NCBI RefSeq assembly: GCF_000759775.1
Contig: NZ_BBMY01000010.1
Span: 1-64,000, forward strand
Length of the DNA stretch: 64,000 nt
Direction of reading: 5' to 3'
Origin: Escherichia albertii NBRC 107761 = DSM 17582
GTDB taxonomy: Bacteria; Pseudomonadota; Gammaproteobacteria; Enterobacterales; Enterobacteriaceae
The notes beneath the pieces are model-generated. The model ran no database searches and was not told the DNA's origin. It was given only the letters and a program-made list of their open reading frames with translations. Below are positions 45,606-54,982 of this stretch, in pieces. Each line of letters opens with the position of its first letter. Positions within the stretch are counted from its first letter, which is position 1. A program made the position numbers and the translations under genes.

Positions 45606-47003
45606 TTATTGTTTATCTTGCATATAGGGTGTGTAAACCCCATTCAGACTGTGCAGGAAAGCAACAATATCATCCACATCTTCCTGCGGCAGCTCTTTAC
45701 CAACCTGATAGCGCAGCATCAATTTTACCGCCCCATCCAGCGTCGGCACGTCGCCACGGTGGAAGTATGGCGCCGTCAGCGCAACGTTACGCAGACCCGG
45801 TACTTTTTGGCGCAATTTATCGCGTTCCTCTTTAGTGACATTCATACGACCAATATCCGCCGCAGTAATTTCACCAAAGTTAAAGTCTTTTTTCAGGCCC
45901 AACGGTTCAAAGGAACGTCCGCCGAGAATAATACCGCCATGACAAGTCGCACATTTATTATCTTTAAATAACTGATAACCTTTTTTCTGTTGTGCCGTCA
46001 GCGCATTTTCATCACCACGCAACCATTTATCAAACGGTGAATCTGGCGTAATTAATGTTTTCTCAAACTCAGCAATTGCATCAGTAATACTTTCACCGCT
46101 AAAACCTTGTGGATATACCGCGAGGAACTGCGCTTTCAGCGCCGGATCTTTTTCCAGCTTCGCGATGATTTCATCCCAGGATTTTGACGCCATTTCAATC
46201 GGGTTCAACGGCGGCCCACCAGCCTGATCCTGCAACGTTGCGGCGCGCCCGTCCCAGAACTGCTCAACGTTAAACACCGAGTTAAACACTGTCGGCGCAT
46301 TAATAGGGCCAACTGCGCCACCAACGCCAATCGAGGTTTTTCTGCCATCGACGCCACCCGCGTTTAACGCATGGCAATGCGCACAGGAAATCGTGTTATC
46401 ACTTGATAAACGGGGATCGTGATACAGCGCAAAGCCCAGCGCCACTTTTTGCGCATCAGTAGGCAATTTTTGCGGGATAGGCTGTACCGGCTCATTACGA
46501 TGCTCTGACGCTGTGTCAGCGCTGGTGTAATATTCTGCGCGCTGCTTCGCAACCCACGCGAGAATTTCCGCACGCTCTTCATCACTCACCTTACCCGCCC
46601 AGTGCAGCGCGGTATAACGTGTTGGCGGCATCGTTTCGTATTGCATTACCCATTCAATCTTATTCAGATCGCTTTGCGAAACAGGTTTATCGGCCAACAA
46701 TGCCGCACGGACCGCTTCTAAGTTGAAAGATTTATATCCCAGCCTGATGTCGTAATCCATCAACTGTTTTGCGCCAGGAATATAATAATAGACAGGTAAT
46801 TCCGCTGAAGGCGTATGACAATAATCGCATCCCTTCTCGCTGAGAAAACCCAGAACTTTATTATTTTCGCCAACAGTTGATGCCTGAACATCGACCTGTT
46901 TACTGCGTTTATTATCGTGGTACCACACGTAACCAGATAATCCTAAATAACAAATCGCGACGCCAGCGATGCCGATCGCGGTAATACGTGAGACCATTCT
47001 CAT
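45606..47003 (-). CDS. yhjA: YhjA tri-haem cytochrome c peroxidase
   Basis: A 465-residue periplasmic, membrane-anchored c-type peroxidase that reduces hydrogen peroxide using quinol electrons. An N-terminal membrane anchor (about 8-28) is followed by three haem-binding CxxCH motifs at 59-63 (CDYCH), 207-211 (CAHCH) and 351-355 (CATCH); the extra first haem domain is the YhjA hallmark. Upstream is a good FNR site placed for class II activation, fitting its anaerobic role. Also called ccp. Confidence 0.95.
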   Translation of the reverse strand: MRMVSRITAIGIAGVAICYLGLSGYVWYHDNKRSKQVDVQASTVGENNKVLGFLSEKGCDYCHTPSAELPVYYYIPGAKQLMDYDIRLGYKSFNLEAVRAALLADKPVSQSDLNKIEWVMQYETMPPTRYTALHWAGKVSDEERAEILAWVAKQRAEYYTSADTASEHRNEPVQPIPQKLPTDAQKVALGFALYHDPRLSSDNTISCAHCHALNAGGVDGRKTSIGVGGAVGPINAPTVFNSVFNVEQFWDGRAATLQDQAGGPPLNPIEMASKSWDEIIAKLEKDPALKAQFLAVYPQGFSGESITDAIAEFEKTLITPDSPFDKWLRGDENALTAQQKKGYQLFKDNKCATCHGGIILGGRSFEPLGLKKDFNFGEITAADIGRMNVTKEERDKLRQKVPGLRNVALTAPYFHRGDVPTLDGAVKLMLRYQVGKELPQEDVDDIVAFLHSLNGVYTPYMQDKQ

Positions 47004-47083
47004 TATTCTTCCCTCACGGTGGTGAGTTATGGTGAGCCAGAAAATTCTCCAGATAGCAGCAAAAATCTCTGCGAGACAAAGAC

Positions 47084-47126
47084 ATCATAAAAAAACAGGA
47101 ATATATGTTTTTTTGACAGGAATCAA
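47084..47126 (-). promoter_or_regulatory. FNR-dependent promoter of yhjA
   Basis: FNR-type palindrome TTGACAGGAATCAA at 47113-47126 (consensus TTGAT-N4-ATCAA) and a minus-strand -10 TATGAT at 47084-47089. The implied start near 47077 puts the FNR centre at about -42. Positions inferred; FNR control of yhjA is known. The remaining gap to treF (47127-47410) is AT-rich, with treF preceded by GGAGG. Confidence 0.7.
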
Positions 47127-47410
47127 TCTATCATATAAATATAAGCTATCAATAAGATAGTCTGTGCCTATTATCGGTGTTCGGTATGGCATATCACGAC
47201 TTGTACGAATATAAAATTGAATACTCCGAAAATAAAAAACAATAAGAAAACATTATTTTTATAAAACTTATTGATATTATAACGTTATATTTTTTTGATA
47301 AGCGAATAAACGAAATCTACCGCACGCTATGTTGCCCACCTACCGGAACGAATGACTATCCTTAAAGGAAAGCTCAATTATTAGAGATAAATTTCGGAGG
47401 CTGGATCCTT

Positions 47411-49060
47411 ATGCTCAATCAGAAAATTCAAAATCCTAATCCAGACAAACTGACGATCGAGGTCGATCTCTGTTATGAACTGGATCCGTATGAATTAAAA
47501 CTGGATGAGATGATTGAAGCGGAACCGGAACCCGAAATGATTGAGGGACTGCCCGCCTCAGACGCATTAACACCAGCCGATCGCTATCTTGAGTTGTTCG
47601 AGCATGTCCAGGGCGCGAAAATTTTCCCGGACAGCAAAACTTTCCCCGACTGTGCGCCCAAAATGGACCCGCTGGATATATTAATTCGCTATCGAAAAGT
47701 GCGCCGTCATCGGGATTTTGACTTACGCCAGTTCGTTGAAAATCATTTCTGGCTGCCGAAAGTCTACGCCAGCGAGTATGTATCGGACCCGCAAAATTCG
47801 CTAAAAGAGCATATCGACCAGCTATGGCCGGTATTAACCCGCGAGCCACAGGCCCATATCCCGTGGTCGTCTCTGCTGGCGCTGCCGCAATCGTACATTG
47901 TGCCTGGGGGACGTTTTAGCGAGACCTACTACTGGGATTCCTATTTCACTATGCTGGGGCTGACGGAAAGCGGGCGCGAAGATTTGCTGAAATGCATGGC
48001 CGATAACTTTGCCTGGATGATCGAAAACTATGGTCACATTCCCAACGGCAACCGCACTTATTATTTGAGCCGCTCACAGCCGCCCGTTTTTGCGCTGATG
48101 GTGGAACTGTTTGAAGAAGATGGCGTACGCGGCGCGCGCCGTTATCTTTCCCATCTGAAAATGGAATATGCCTTCTGGATGGACGGCGCACAATCGCTGA
48201 TTCCCAACCAGGCTTACCGCCACGTAGTGCGAATGCCGGACGGTTCTCTGCTCAACCGCTACTGGGACGACCGTGACACGCCGCGCGACGAATCCTGGCT
48301 GGAAGATGTGGAAACGGCGAAGCACTCTGGTCGCCCGCCGAACGAGGTATATCGCGATTTACGTGCGGGGGCGGCTTCTGGCTGGGATTATTCCTCCCGC
48401 TGGCTGCGTGATGCAGGCCGTCTGGCCAGTATTCGCACCACTCAATTTATCCCCGTGGACCTTAATGCTTTCCTGTTCAAACTGGAAAGCGTCATCGCCA
48501 ATATCTCAGCATTGAAGGGCGATAAGGAGGCAGAAACCCTGTTTCGCCAGAATGCCAACGCTCGCCGTAATGCAGTAAACCGTTATCTCTGGGATGATGA
48601 AAACGGCATCTACCGTGATTACGACTGGCGACGTGAGCAGTTAGCCCTGTTTACCGCTGCCGCTATTGTGCCGTTATATGTCGGCATGGCAAGCCATGAA
48701 CAGGCCGATCGTCTGGCAAATGCCGTGCGTAGCCGATTACTGACGCCTGGCGGCATTCTGGCGAGCGAGTATGAAACGGGCGAACAATGGGATAAACCGA
48801 ACGGCTGGGCACCGTTACAATGGATGGCGATTCAGGGGTTCAAAATGTACGGTGATGACCATCTGGGCGATGAGATTGCGTGTAATTGGCTAAAAACGGT
48901 GAATCAGTTCTACCTTAAGCACCACAAACTGATCGAGAAATACCATATTGCCGACGATATCCCTCGGGAAGGCGGCGGCGGCGAATACCCATTACAGGAT
49001 GGATTTGGCTGGACTAATGGCGTGGTACGGCGATTAATGAGTTTGTACGGCGAACCGTAA
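47411..49060 (+). CDS. treF: TreF cytoplasmic trehalase
   Basis: A 549-residue glycosidase (GH37) that splits trehalose into two glucoses in the cytoplasm; no signal peptide. Both trehalase signatures are present: [15 protein letters not shown] and [10 protein letters not shown], with the glycine-rich [18 protein letters not shown] near the end. It is sigma-S- and osmotically controlled in K-12. Confidence 0.97.
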   Translation: MLNQKIQNPNPDKLTIEVDLCYELDPYELKLDEMIEAEPEPEMIEGLPASDALTPADRYLELFEHVQGAKIFPDSKTFPDCAPKMDPLDILIRYRKVRRHRDFDLRQFVENHFWLPKVYASEYVSDPQNSLKEHIDQLWPVLTREPQAHIPWSSLLALPQSYIVPGGRFSETYYWDSYFTMLGLTESGREDLLKCMADNFAWMIENYGHIPNGNRTYYLSRSQPPVFALMVELFEEDGVRGARRYLSHLKMEYAFWMDGAQSLIPNQAYRHVVRMPDGSLLNRYWDDRDTPRDESWLEDVETAKHSGRPPNEVYRDLRAGAASGWDYSSRWLRDAGRLASIRTTQFIPVDLNAFLFKLESVIANISALKGDKEAETLFRQNANARRNAVNRYLWDDENGIYRDYDWRREQLALFTAAAIVPLYVGMASHEQADRLANAVRSRLLTPGGILASEYETGEQWDKPNGWAPLQWMAIQGFKMYGDDHLGDEIACNWLKTVNQFYLKHHKLIEKYHIADDIPREGGGGEYPLQDGFGWTNGVVRRLMSLYGEP

Positions 49061-49063
49061 TAT

Positions 49064-49101
49064 TTTTACAGCCAGCCGCAAACACCCTGCTGGCTGTAAA
49101 A
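49064..49101. terminator. Bidirectional treF/yhjB terminator
   Basis: TTTTACAGCCAGC / GCTGGCTGTAAAA, 13-base perfect inverted repeat with a 12-base loop between convergent genes. Confidence 0.88.
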
Positions 49102-49110
49102 TTATCCCCT

Positions 49111-49713
49111 TCAGGAGGAGATATTTAACATCATTGCCGCCTGAGTGCGATTTTTCACTTCCAGACGCCGATAGAGCGATTCCAGATGCGCTTTTACCGT
49201 TCCGGTACTGATATTTAACGCCCGGCCAATCTCTTTATTTGATTCGCCGGCTGCCAGCATAGTTAAAATTTCCCGCTGACGGGCGCTTAACGATTTCAGA
49301 TCTTTCATGTCTTTTTCCGGCGTAGTTCGCCAGTCTCCTGGCAGAAACATCATCCCCATCACCGTGCTATTTACCGCCAGTGCGAATGTTTCGACGCCTG
49401 AATCACGCGGCACAATGGCCATCACATTAAAATGGATAACTTCCTGTAACCATTGTTTGTTACAGTCCGTCGCCGTTATCAACACCTTAACATCAGGAAA
49501 TTGCACCACGGTTTTTTGTAGCAACCAGTAGCAAAACTCGCCATCCTGATCGCCATCGAGCATAACTAAGGCTTCGGGATAACTTTCCAGCTTTTGCCAT
49601 AACTCGTCTGCCTGACTGACCCCCTGAATACTCACACCTGGAATACGCTGCTGTAAACTGACTTTCATTCCATGAATAAATATTGACTGCCTGTCAAACA
49701 TGACTATTTGCAT
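49111..49713 (-). CDS. yhjB: YhjB LuxR/response-regulator-like protein
   Basis: A 200-residue protein with an N-terminal receiver-like domain (MQIVMFDRQSIFIHGM; MLDGDQDGEF, phospho-acceptor region uncertain) and a C-terminal LuxR-type HTH (LSARQREILTMLAAGESNKEIGRALNISTGTVKAHLESLY). No partner kinase lies nearby and its targets are unknown. The start at 49713 follows GGAG; the open frame extends 27 codons upstream. Confidence 0.92.
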   Translation of the reverse strand: MQIVMFDRQSIFIHGMKVSLQQRIPGVSIQGVSQADELWQKLESYPEALVMLDGDQDGEFCYWLLQKTVVQFPDVKVLITATDCNKQWLQEVIHFNVMAIVPRDSGVETFALAVNSTVMGMMFLPGDWRTTPEKDMKDLKSLSARQREILTMLAAGESNKEIGRALNISTGTVKAHLESLYRRLEVKNRTQAAMMLNISS

Positions 49714-50228
49714 TACTGAATCTCCACCTGGATACGTTAAAAGCCTTAAGTAGTGGAAGGGTATTACCCGAGAGACCAAATAAGAATTCGCCATTTGGCG
49801 GTAGCCATTCTACAGATACAAAGCGAGGAAAAGAGTTACTGATATAAATAGTTACAGCTAAACGTCTGAAATTACATGTCGAGGGCACTATTTAAAACAT
49901 TTTTAAGGATATCCTTATATTTCTGTATCTTCTTCAAACAACATCAATGATGTCGTTTATTACGCTATATTTTTCCATCACTAAAAAAAAGCTCAACTTG
50001 CGCACAATTAGCCTATGCAGCAACTTCGCATTTAAAGAAATGAATGAAAATAGCCATCGTTACCCTGCTATTTTCCTGACTCTATACGCTATTACGCCCC
50101 TTCCTTCTGAAAAATACGTGATTTCACCGTTACAATGTTGTGAAATCACGTGTTAGATGTTAGAAAAAACAATAAACAATGCGATATGCGCATTACTGTT
50201 TCTCTATGAACAACAATCGGTCAAATAA
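49714..50228. promoter_or_regulatory. yhjB-yhjC divergent regulatory region
   Basis: 515 AT-rich bases holding the two divergent promoters. The plus-strand frame 49947-50156 has no ribosome site and ends inside the inverted repeat at 50114-50149. No other gene is seen. Confidence 0.5.
50114..50149. promoter_or_regulatory. Long inverted repeat upstream of yhjC
   Basis: Perfect 12-base arms ACGTGATTTCAC and GTGAAATCACGT separated by 12 bases, ending 79 bases before yhjC. Placement suggests a regulator binding site, possibly YhjC itself; a terminator is less likely because no T run follows. Confidence 0.6.
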
Positions 50229-51128
50229 ATGGATAAAATTCATGCAATGCAGTTGTTCATTAAAGTTGCAGAGCTGGAAAGTTTTTCCCGCGCGGCAGAT
50301 TTCTTTGCTTTGCCCAAAGGAAGTGTCTCGCGTCAGATACAGGCGCTGGAAAACCAGCTCGGCACTCAGTTGCTGCAACGTACCACGCGGCGAGTTCGGT
50401 TAACCCCGGATGGGATGACCTATTACCAACGGGCGAAAGACATATTGAGTAACCTCAACGAACTGGACGGTCTGTTTCAACACGACGTCACCAGTATCAG
50501 CGGCAAATTGCGCGTCGATATTCCGCCCGGAATCGCGAAAAATTTGTTCCTGCCACATTTACCCGATTTCCTGTATCAGTATCCTGGCATCGAACTGGAG
50601 TTGAGCAGCAGCGACCATCCGGTGGATATTCTTCGCGATGGCTTTGATTGTGTCGTACGCATTGGCACATTGCCCGACGACGGAATGATCACCCGGCCGC
50701 TCGGCAAGCTGACGATGGTCAACTGTGCCAGCCCACACTACCTGACACGCTTTGGCTACCCGGAAAACCTGGACAATCTCGCCTCACACGCACTGGTGCA
50801 TTACACCCCGAATTTGGCGGTGCATCCGTTAGGTTTCGAAGTCGCCAGCGACAATGGCGTCCAGTGGGTAAAATCCGGCGGTATGTTGACTGTAAACAGC
50901 AGCGAAACCTATCTCGCCGCCGGACTGGCCGGGCTTGGCATAATCCAGATACCACGCGTGATAGTACGCGAAGCCCTGCGCGCCGGGCGGCTTATCGAAG
51001 TACTACCCGGCTACCGCGCTGAACCACTGCTCATTTCTCTGGTTTACCCGCAACGCCGGGAGCTTTCCCGCCGTGTAAACCTGTTTATGCAGTGGCTGGC
51101 CGGCGTAATGAAAGAACACCTGAACTGA
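50229..51128 (+). CDS. yhjC: YhjC (RcdB) LysR-family regulator
   Basis: A 299-residue LysR-type regulator: N-terminal winged helix (MDKIHAMQLFIKVAELESFSRAADFFALPKGSVSRQIQALE) and a periplasmic-binding-protein-like effector domain from about 90. In E. coli it has been linked to control of csgD and biofilm (RcdB). Its stop lies 48 bases before yhjD. Confidence 0.93.
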   Translation: MDKIHAMQLFIKVAELESFSRAADFFALPKGSVSRQIQALENQLGTQLLQRTTRRVRLTPDGMTYYQRAKDILSNLNELDGLFQHDVTSISGKLRVDIPPGIAKNLFLPHLPDFLYQYPGIELELSSSDHPVDILRDGFDCVVRIGTLPDDGMITRPLGKLTMVNCASPHYLTRFGYPENLDNLASHALVHYTPNLAVHPLGFEVASDNGVQWVKSGGMLTVNSSETYLAAGLAGLGIIQIPRVIVREALRAGRLIEVLPGYRAEPLLISLVYPQRRELSRRVNLFMQWLAGVMKEHLN

Positions 51129-51176
51129 CCGACTATACTTTTTAAAAAAGACAACAACAGAAGGACTAAAGAGCGG

Positions 51177-52178
51177 ATGACTCAGGAAAACGAGATCAAA
51201 CGTCCCCCTCAGGATCCAATTAACCACCTGAAAAATAGCGACAAGGGCAATAAAGTCAGTCTGGCGCTGGAAACCGTCACTACCACCGCCGAAAAAGTCC
51301 AACGTCAACCTGTCATCGCGCACCTGATTCGTGCGACAGAGCGCTTTAATGATCGGCTGGGCAACCAGTTTGGCGCGGCTATCACCTATTTTTCGTTTTT
51401 GTCGATGATCCCAATTTTGATGGTGTCATTTGCCGCCGCCGGTTTTATCCTGGCATCCCATCCCATGCTATTACAGAATATCTTCGACAAAATTCTGCAA
51501 AACATCAGCGATCCGACGCTGGCCGCCACATTAAAAAACACGATCAATACCGCTGTTCAACAACGCACCACCGTGGGACTCGTCGGTCTGGCTGTGGCGC
51601 TTTATTCTGGCATTAACTGGACGGGAAACTTGCGTGAGGCTATTCGTGCCCAATCACGGGATGTCTGGGAACGTTCGCCGCAAGATCAGGAAAAATTCTG
51701 GGTTAAATATCTGCGTGATTTTATTTCATTGATTGGCTTGCTGATTGCGCTGATAGTCACCCTTTCGATTACCTCTGTCGCCGGTTCTGCACAGCAGATG
51801 ATTATTACCGCGCTGCATCTCAACAGTATTGAGTGGCTGAAACCGACATGGCGATTGATTGGTCTGGCGATTTCTATCTTTGCTAACTACTTGCTTTTCT
51901 TCTGGATTTTCTGGCGACTGCCTCGCCACCGACCACGTAAAAAGGCGCTGATCCGCGGGACACTCCTCGCCGCTATTGGTTTTGAAGTGATTAAAATCGT
52001 GATGACCTACACCTTGCCGTCGTTGATGAAATCCCCCTCTGGCGCAGCATTTGGCTCAGTGCTGGGACTGATGGCGTTTTTCTATTTCTTCGCCCGTCTG
52101 ACGTTGTTTTGCGCGGCGTGGATTGCCACTGCCGAGTACAAAGACGACCCGCGAATGCCGGGAAAAACGCAGCGGTAA
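51177..52178 (+). CDS. yhjD: YhjD inner-membrane protein (YihY/BrkB family)
   Basis: A 333-residue inner-membrane protein with about six helices and a polar N terminus of some 60 residues. The family block FGAAITYFSFLSMIPILMVSFAAAGF is present. In K-12 a yhjD mutation allows growth without Kdo, pointing to a link with lipid IVA transport; the normal role is unknown. A few residues shorter than the K-12 protein. Confidence 0.93.
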   Translation: MTQENEIKRPPQDPINHLKNSDKGNKVSLALETVTTTAEKVQRQPVIAHLIRATERFNDRLGNQFGAAITYFSFLSMIPILMVSFAAAGFILASHPMLLQNIFDKILQNISDPTLAATLKNTINTAVQQRTTVGLVGLAVALYSGINWTGNLREAIRAQSRDVWERSPQDQEKFWVKYLRDFISLIGLLIALIVTLSITSVAGSAQQMIITALHLNSIEWLKPTWRLIGLAISIFANYLLFFWIFWRLPRHRPRKKALIRGTLLAAIGFEVIKIVMTYTLPSLMKSPSGAAFGSVLGLMAFFYFFARLTLFCAAWIATAEYKDDPRMPGKTQR

Positions 52179-52179
52179 A

Positions 52180-52325
52180 ATATGTCCGATGCCGGGTCGG
52201 ATAAGCATATCCGACTTACCATTGTGCCGGATGCGGCGAAAACGCCTTATCCGGCCTACGAATTTATTCGGCCTGGCTCCCCGTAGGCCGGATAAGATGC
52301 GCCAGCATCGCATCCGGCTATAATG
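52180..52325. repeat. REP/BIME cluster downstream of yhjD
   Basis: Several alternating REP units (GTGCCGGATGCGGCGAAAAC... and GTAGGCCGGATAAGATGC...) in about 145 bases. The rest of the gap to yhjE (52326-52630) is AT-rich and includes an inverted repeat TATGAAAT / ATTTCATA at 52469-52494; no gene is seen. Confidence 0.85.
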
Positions 52326-52630
52326 CGCACGTAACCACTTGAAACGCTTTCCCAGATCCTCTTCAGCCATCTCTTAAAGAGCAAACAATTTCATTCCGAC
52401 TCATAACCTCAGCATATAAATCCAGTTAGTAACTTTTATTTAACCTAAAACCAGTTTTATCGACCATTTATGAAATTGTGTGAAGCATTTCATAGAAGAA
52501 AAATTACCGGCATAAACATTATTCACTTTTTGCCTGTTTTTTGGACACTTTCATGATTTGTTACAGATTGAAATATCACTTTTGCTATGCGTAATATGGC
52601 TATTCGTTAGCCAAAAAATAAGAAAAGATT

Positions 52631-53953
52631 ATGCAAGCAACCGCTACAACACTCGACCACGAGCAAGAATACACGCCGATAAACTCACGAAATAAAGTGC
52701 TGGTCGCCTCCCTCATTGGCACAGCTATTGAGTTCTTCGACTTCTACATTTACGCCACCGCAGCCGTAATTGTATTCCCGCATATCTTCTTCCCACAGGG
52801 CGATCCGACAGCAGCGACGCTACAGTCGCTCGCCACTTTCGCTATCGCCTTTGTCGCACGCCCAATCGGTTCTGCCGTATTCGGTCATTTCGGCGATCGC
52901 ATTGGACGTAAAACCACGCTGGTTGCCTCATTGCTCACGATGGGGATTTCGACAGTAGTGATTGGTCTGCTGCCAGGCTACGCCACAATTGGTATTTTTG
53001 CTCCGCTGCTGTTAGCGCTGGCTCGATTTGGTCAGGGTCTCGGCTTAGGCGGTGAATGGGGCGGCGCGGCGCTGTTGGCAACCGAGAACGCACCACCTCG
53101 CAAACGTGCGCTGTACGGCTCCTTCCCACAATTAGGCGCACCGATCGGCTTCTTCTTCGCCAACGGCACTTTCCTGCTGCTTTCCTGGTTGCTGACGGAC
53201 GAGCAGTTTATGAGCTGGGGCTGGCGCGTACCGTTTATCTTCTCGGCGGTATTGGTAATTATCGGTCTGTATGTCCGCGTATCGCTGCATGAGTCGCCGG
53301 TGTTTGAAAAAGTGGCGAAAGCGAAAAAGCAGGTAAAGATCCCGCTGGGTACGTTGCTGACCAAACACGTACGCGTCACGGTACTTGGCACCTTCATCAT
53401 GCTGGCAACCTACACGCTGTTTTACATCATGACCGTCTATTCAATGACCTTCAGCACCGCCAGCGCGCCAGTCGGGCTTGGCTTGCCGCGTAACGAAGTG
53501 TTGTGGATGCTGATGCTGGCAGTCATTGGTTTTGGCGTGATGGTGCCAGTAGCCGGTTTTCTGGCAGATGCCTTTGGTCGTCGTAAAAGCATGGTGATCA
53601 TCACCTCGCTTATCATCCTGTTCGCGCTGTTCGCCTTTAATCCGCTGCTTGGTTCAGGCAATCCGATTCTGGTTTTTGCCTTCCTGTTACTGGGGTTAAG
53701 CCTGATGGGGCTGACCTTCGGGCCGATGGGCGCGTTGTTGCCGGAGCTGTTCCCGACAGAAGTGCGTTACACCGGTGCATCGTTCTCTTATAACGTGTCG
53801 TCGATTCTCGGTGCTTCCGTTGCACCGTATATCGCGGCCTGGTTACAAGCTCACTATGGGTTAGGCGCGGTTGGGTTATATCTGGCGGCGATGGCAGGAT
53901 TGACGCTAATCGCCCTGCTGTTGACGCATGAGACAAGGCACCAGTCGTTATAA
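52631..53953 (+). CDS. yhjE: YhjE MFS transporter
   Basis: A 440-residue inner-membrane transporter of the major facilitator superfamily, metabolite:H+ symporter branch (like ShiA, ProP, KgtP). Twelve helices; the motif after TM2 is GHFGDRIGRKTTL and after TM8 ADAFGRRKSMV. Substrate unknown. In K-12 yhjG follows; here pdeH follows after 31 bases. Confidence 0.94.
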   Translation: MQATATTLDHEQEYTPINSRNKVLVASLIGTAIEFFDFYIYATAAVIVFPHIFFPQGDPTAATLQSLATFAIAFVARPIGSAVFGHFGDRIGRKTTLVASLLTMGISTVVIGLLPGYATIGIFAPLLLALARFGQGLGLGGEWGGAALLATENAPPRKRALYGSFPQLGAPIGFFFANGTFLLLSWLLTDEQFMSWGWRVPFIFSAVLVIIGLYVRVSLHESPVFEKVAKAKKQVKIPLGTLLTKHVRVTVLGTFIMLATYTLFYIMTVYSMTFSTASAPVGLGLPRNEVLWMLMLAVIGFGVMVPVAGFLADAFGRRKSMVIITSLIILFALFAFNPLLGSGNPILVFAFLLLGLSLMGLTFGPMGALLPELFPTEVRYTGASFSYNVSSILGASVAPYIAAWLQAHYGLGAVGLYLAAMAGLTLIALLLTHETRHQSL

Positions 53954-53960
53954 TTTGTTT

Positions 53961-53981
53961 GCCGGATGCCTGGCATCCGGC
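53961..53981. terminator. Hairpin between yhjE and pdeH
   Basis: GCCGGATGCC-T-GGCATCCGGC, a 10-base perfect stem of REP-like sequence filling nearly the whole gap between the convergent genes. It lies exactly where K-12 has yhjG. Confidence 0.75.
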
Positions 53982-53984
53982 AAC

Positions 53985-54752
53985 TTACAGCGCCAGCACC
54001 ACCGTATCCAGTGTTTCTATCGGCGCCGGGCGTGAAAGAAACCAGCCTTGTGCGGCGAAGGCAGGTGAATTCTGAACATCGCTCCACTCCTCCTCTGTCT
54101 CCACGCCTTCGACGATCACCCCACGACAATAGCGATTCATCAAGTGCATGAGCTGAGAAAAGAGCGTGCGGCCTTCCGGCGATTGACGCAGCATCACAAA
54201 TAATTCGCGGGCGATTTTGATGTAGTCATAACGCACTTCACTTAGCGCAGAGAAATTAGCCATCCCGGTGCCGAAATCATCCAGCCACAGCGGACCAAAT
54301 TCGCATATTGATGCAAAAGTGGAACCTTTCGGCAGGCGAATGTGTTCCACCAGTTCGAATCGCAGCCAGGGAAGGCATTCAATCAGGCGCAAAATTTCCG
54401 GCTGCTGGCGCAGGGCGATAAGTGTAGGCCCATCAATATTGACCGAAGCCAGAAGATCGTGCTGGGCAAAAAAATCGGCTTTTTTTGCCAACAATTCGAC
54501 CTGTGCCCTCACAACGTCCATACGGTGGCTGATGGTAATTTCAGCAAAATAGCGATCGGGCGGCAGCCGTTGCGAAGGGTTATCGGGATGTGTAACCACG
54601 GTCAACAACTCCACGGCCATCAACCGCCCGGAAACCTGATAAATCGGCTGCCAGGTGTAAGCAAGCTCACACTGCAACCAAAAACGCCGTTCCTGCAAGC
54701 TTTCGATACTGGCTTCAGGGTTGCTTATTCGCTGGATAACCTGCCTTATCAT
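53985..54752 (-). CDS. pdeH: PdeH cyclic di-GMP phosphodiesterase
   Basis: A 255-residue stand-alone EAL domain enzyme (YhjH), the main c-di-GMP phosphodiesterase of motile E. coli; it keeps YcgR from braking the flagella. The signature reads VELLTVV in place of EAL, and WLDDFGTGMANFS, KIAREL and VEGVETEEEW are intact. The start at 54752 (MIRQVIQRIS) matches K-12. A perfect sigma-28 promoter lies upstream, tying expression to the flagellar cascade. Confidence 0.96.
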   Translation of the reverse strand: MIRQVIQRISNPEASIESLQERRFWLQCELAYTWQPIYQVSGRLMAVELLTVVTHPDNPSQRLPPDRYFAEITISHRMDVVRAQVELLAKKADFFAQHDLLASVNIDGPTLIALRQQPEILRLIECLPWLRFELVEHIRLPKGSTFASICEFGPLWLDDFGTGMANFSALSEVRYDYIKIARELFVMLRQSPEGRTLFSQLMHLMNRYCRGVIVEGVETEEEWSDVQNSPAFAAQGWFLSRPAPIETLDTVVLAL

Positions 54753-54800
54753 CGAAGATGTCCTGTGTTTAAGAGTGATACAGCCCGGACTCGACAAAGA

Positions 54801-54827
54801 TTATCGGCGCGTAGTACCAGAACTTTA
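54801..54827 (-). promoter_or_regulatory. Sigma-28 (FliA) promoter of pdeH
   Basis: On the minus strand TAAAGTTC, 11 bases, then GCCGATAA: an almost exact FliA promoter (TAAAGTTT-N11-GCCGATAA), about 50 bases upstream of the start codon. Confidence 0.9.
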
Positions 54828-54982
54828 CCGCCTGATGCCGCTAAATTTACCCGCACCACGGCGTAATCATCCAGGAACACGTTCTGGTTCAAAAAAATAA
54901 TGGAACAGCGTTTTAATATAGTTGACCAGCAAACCACCACAGCGCAAACTAACGCTAATTTTTACAAATCGGGTTCACGACT

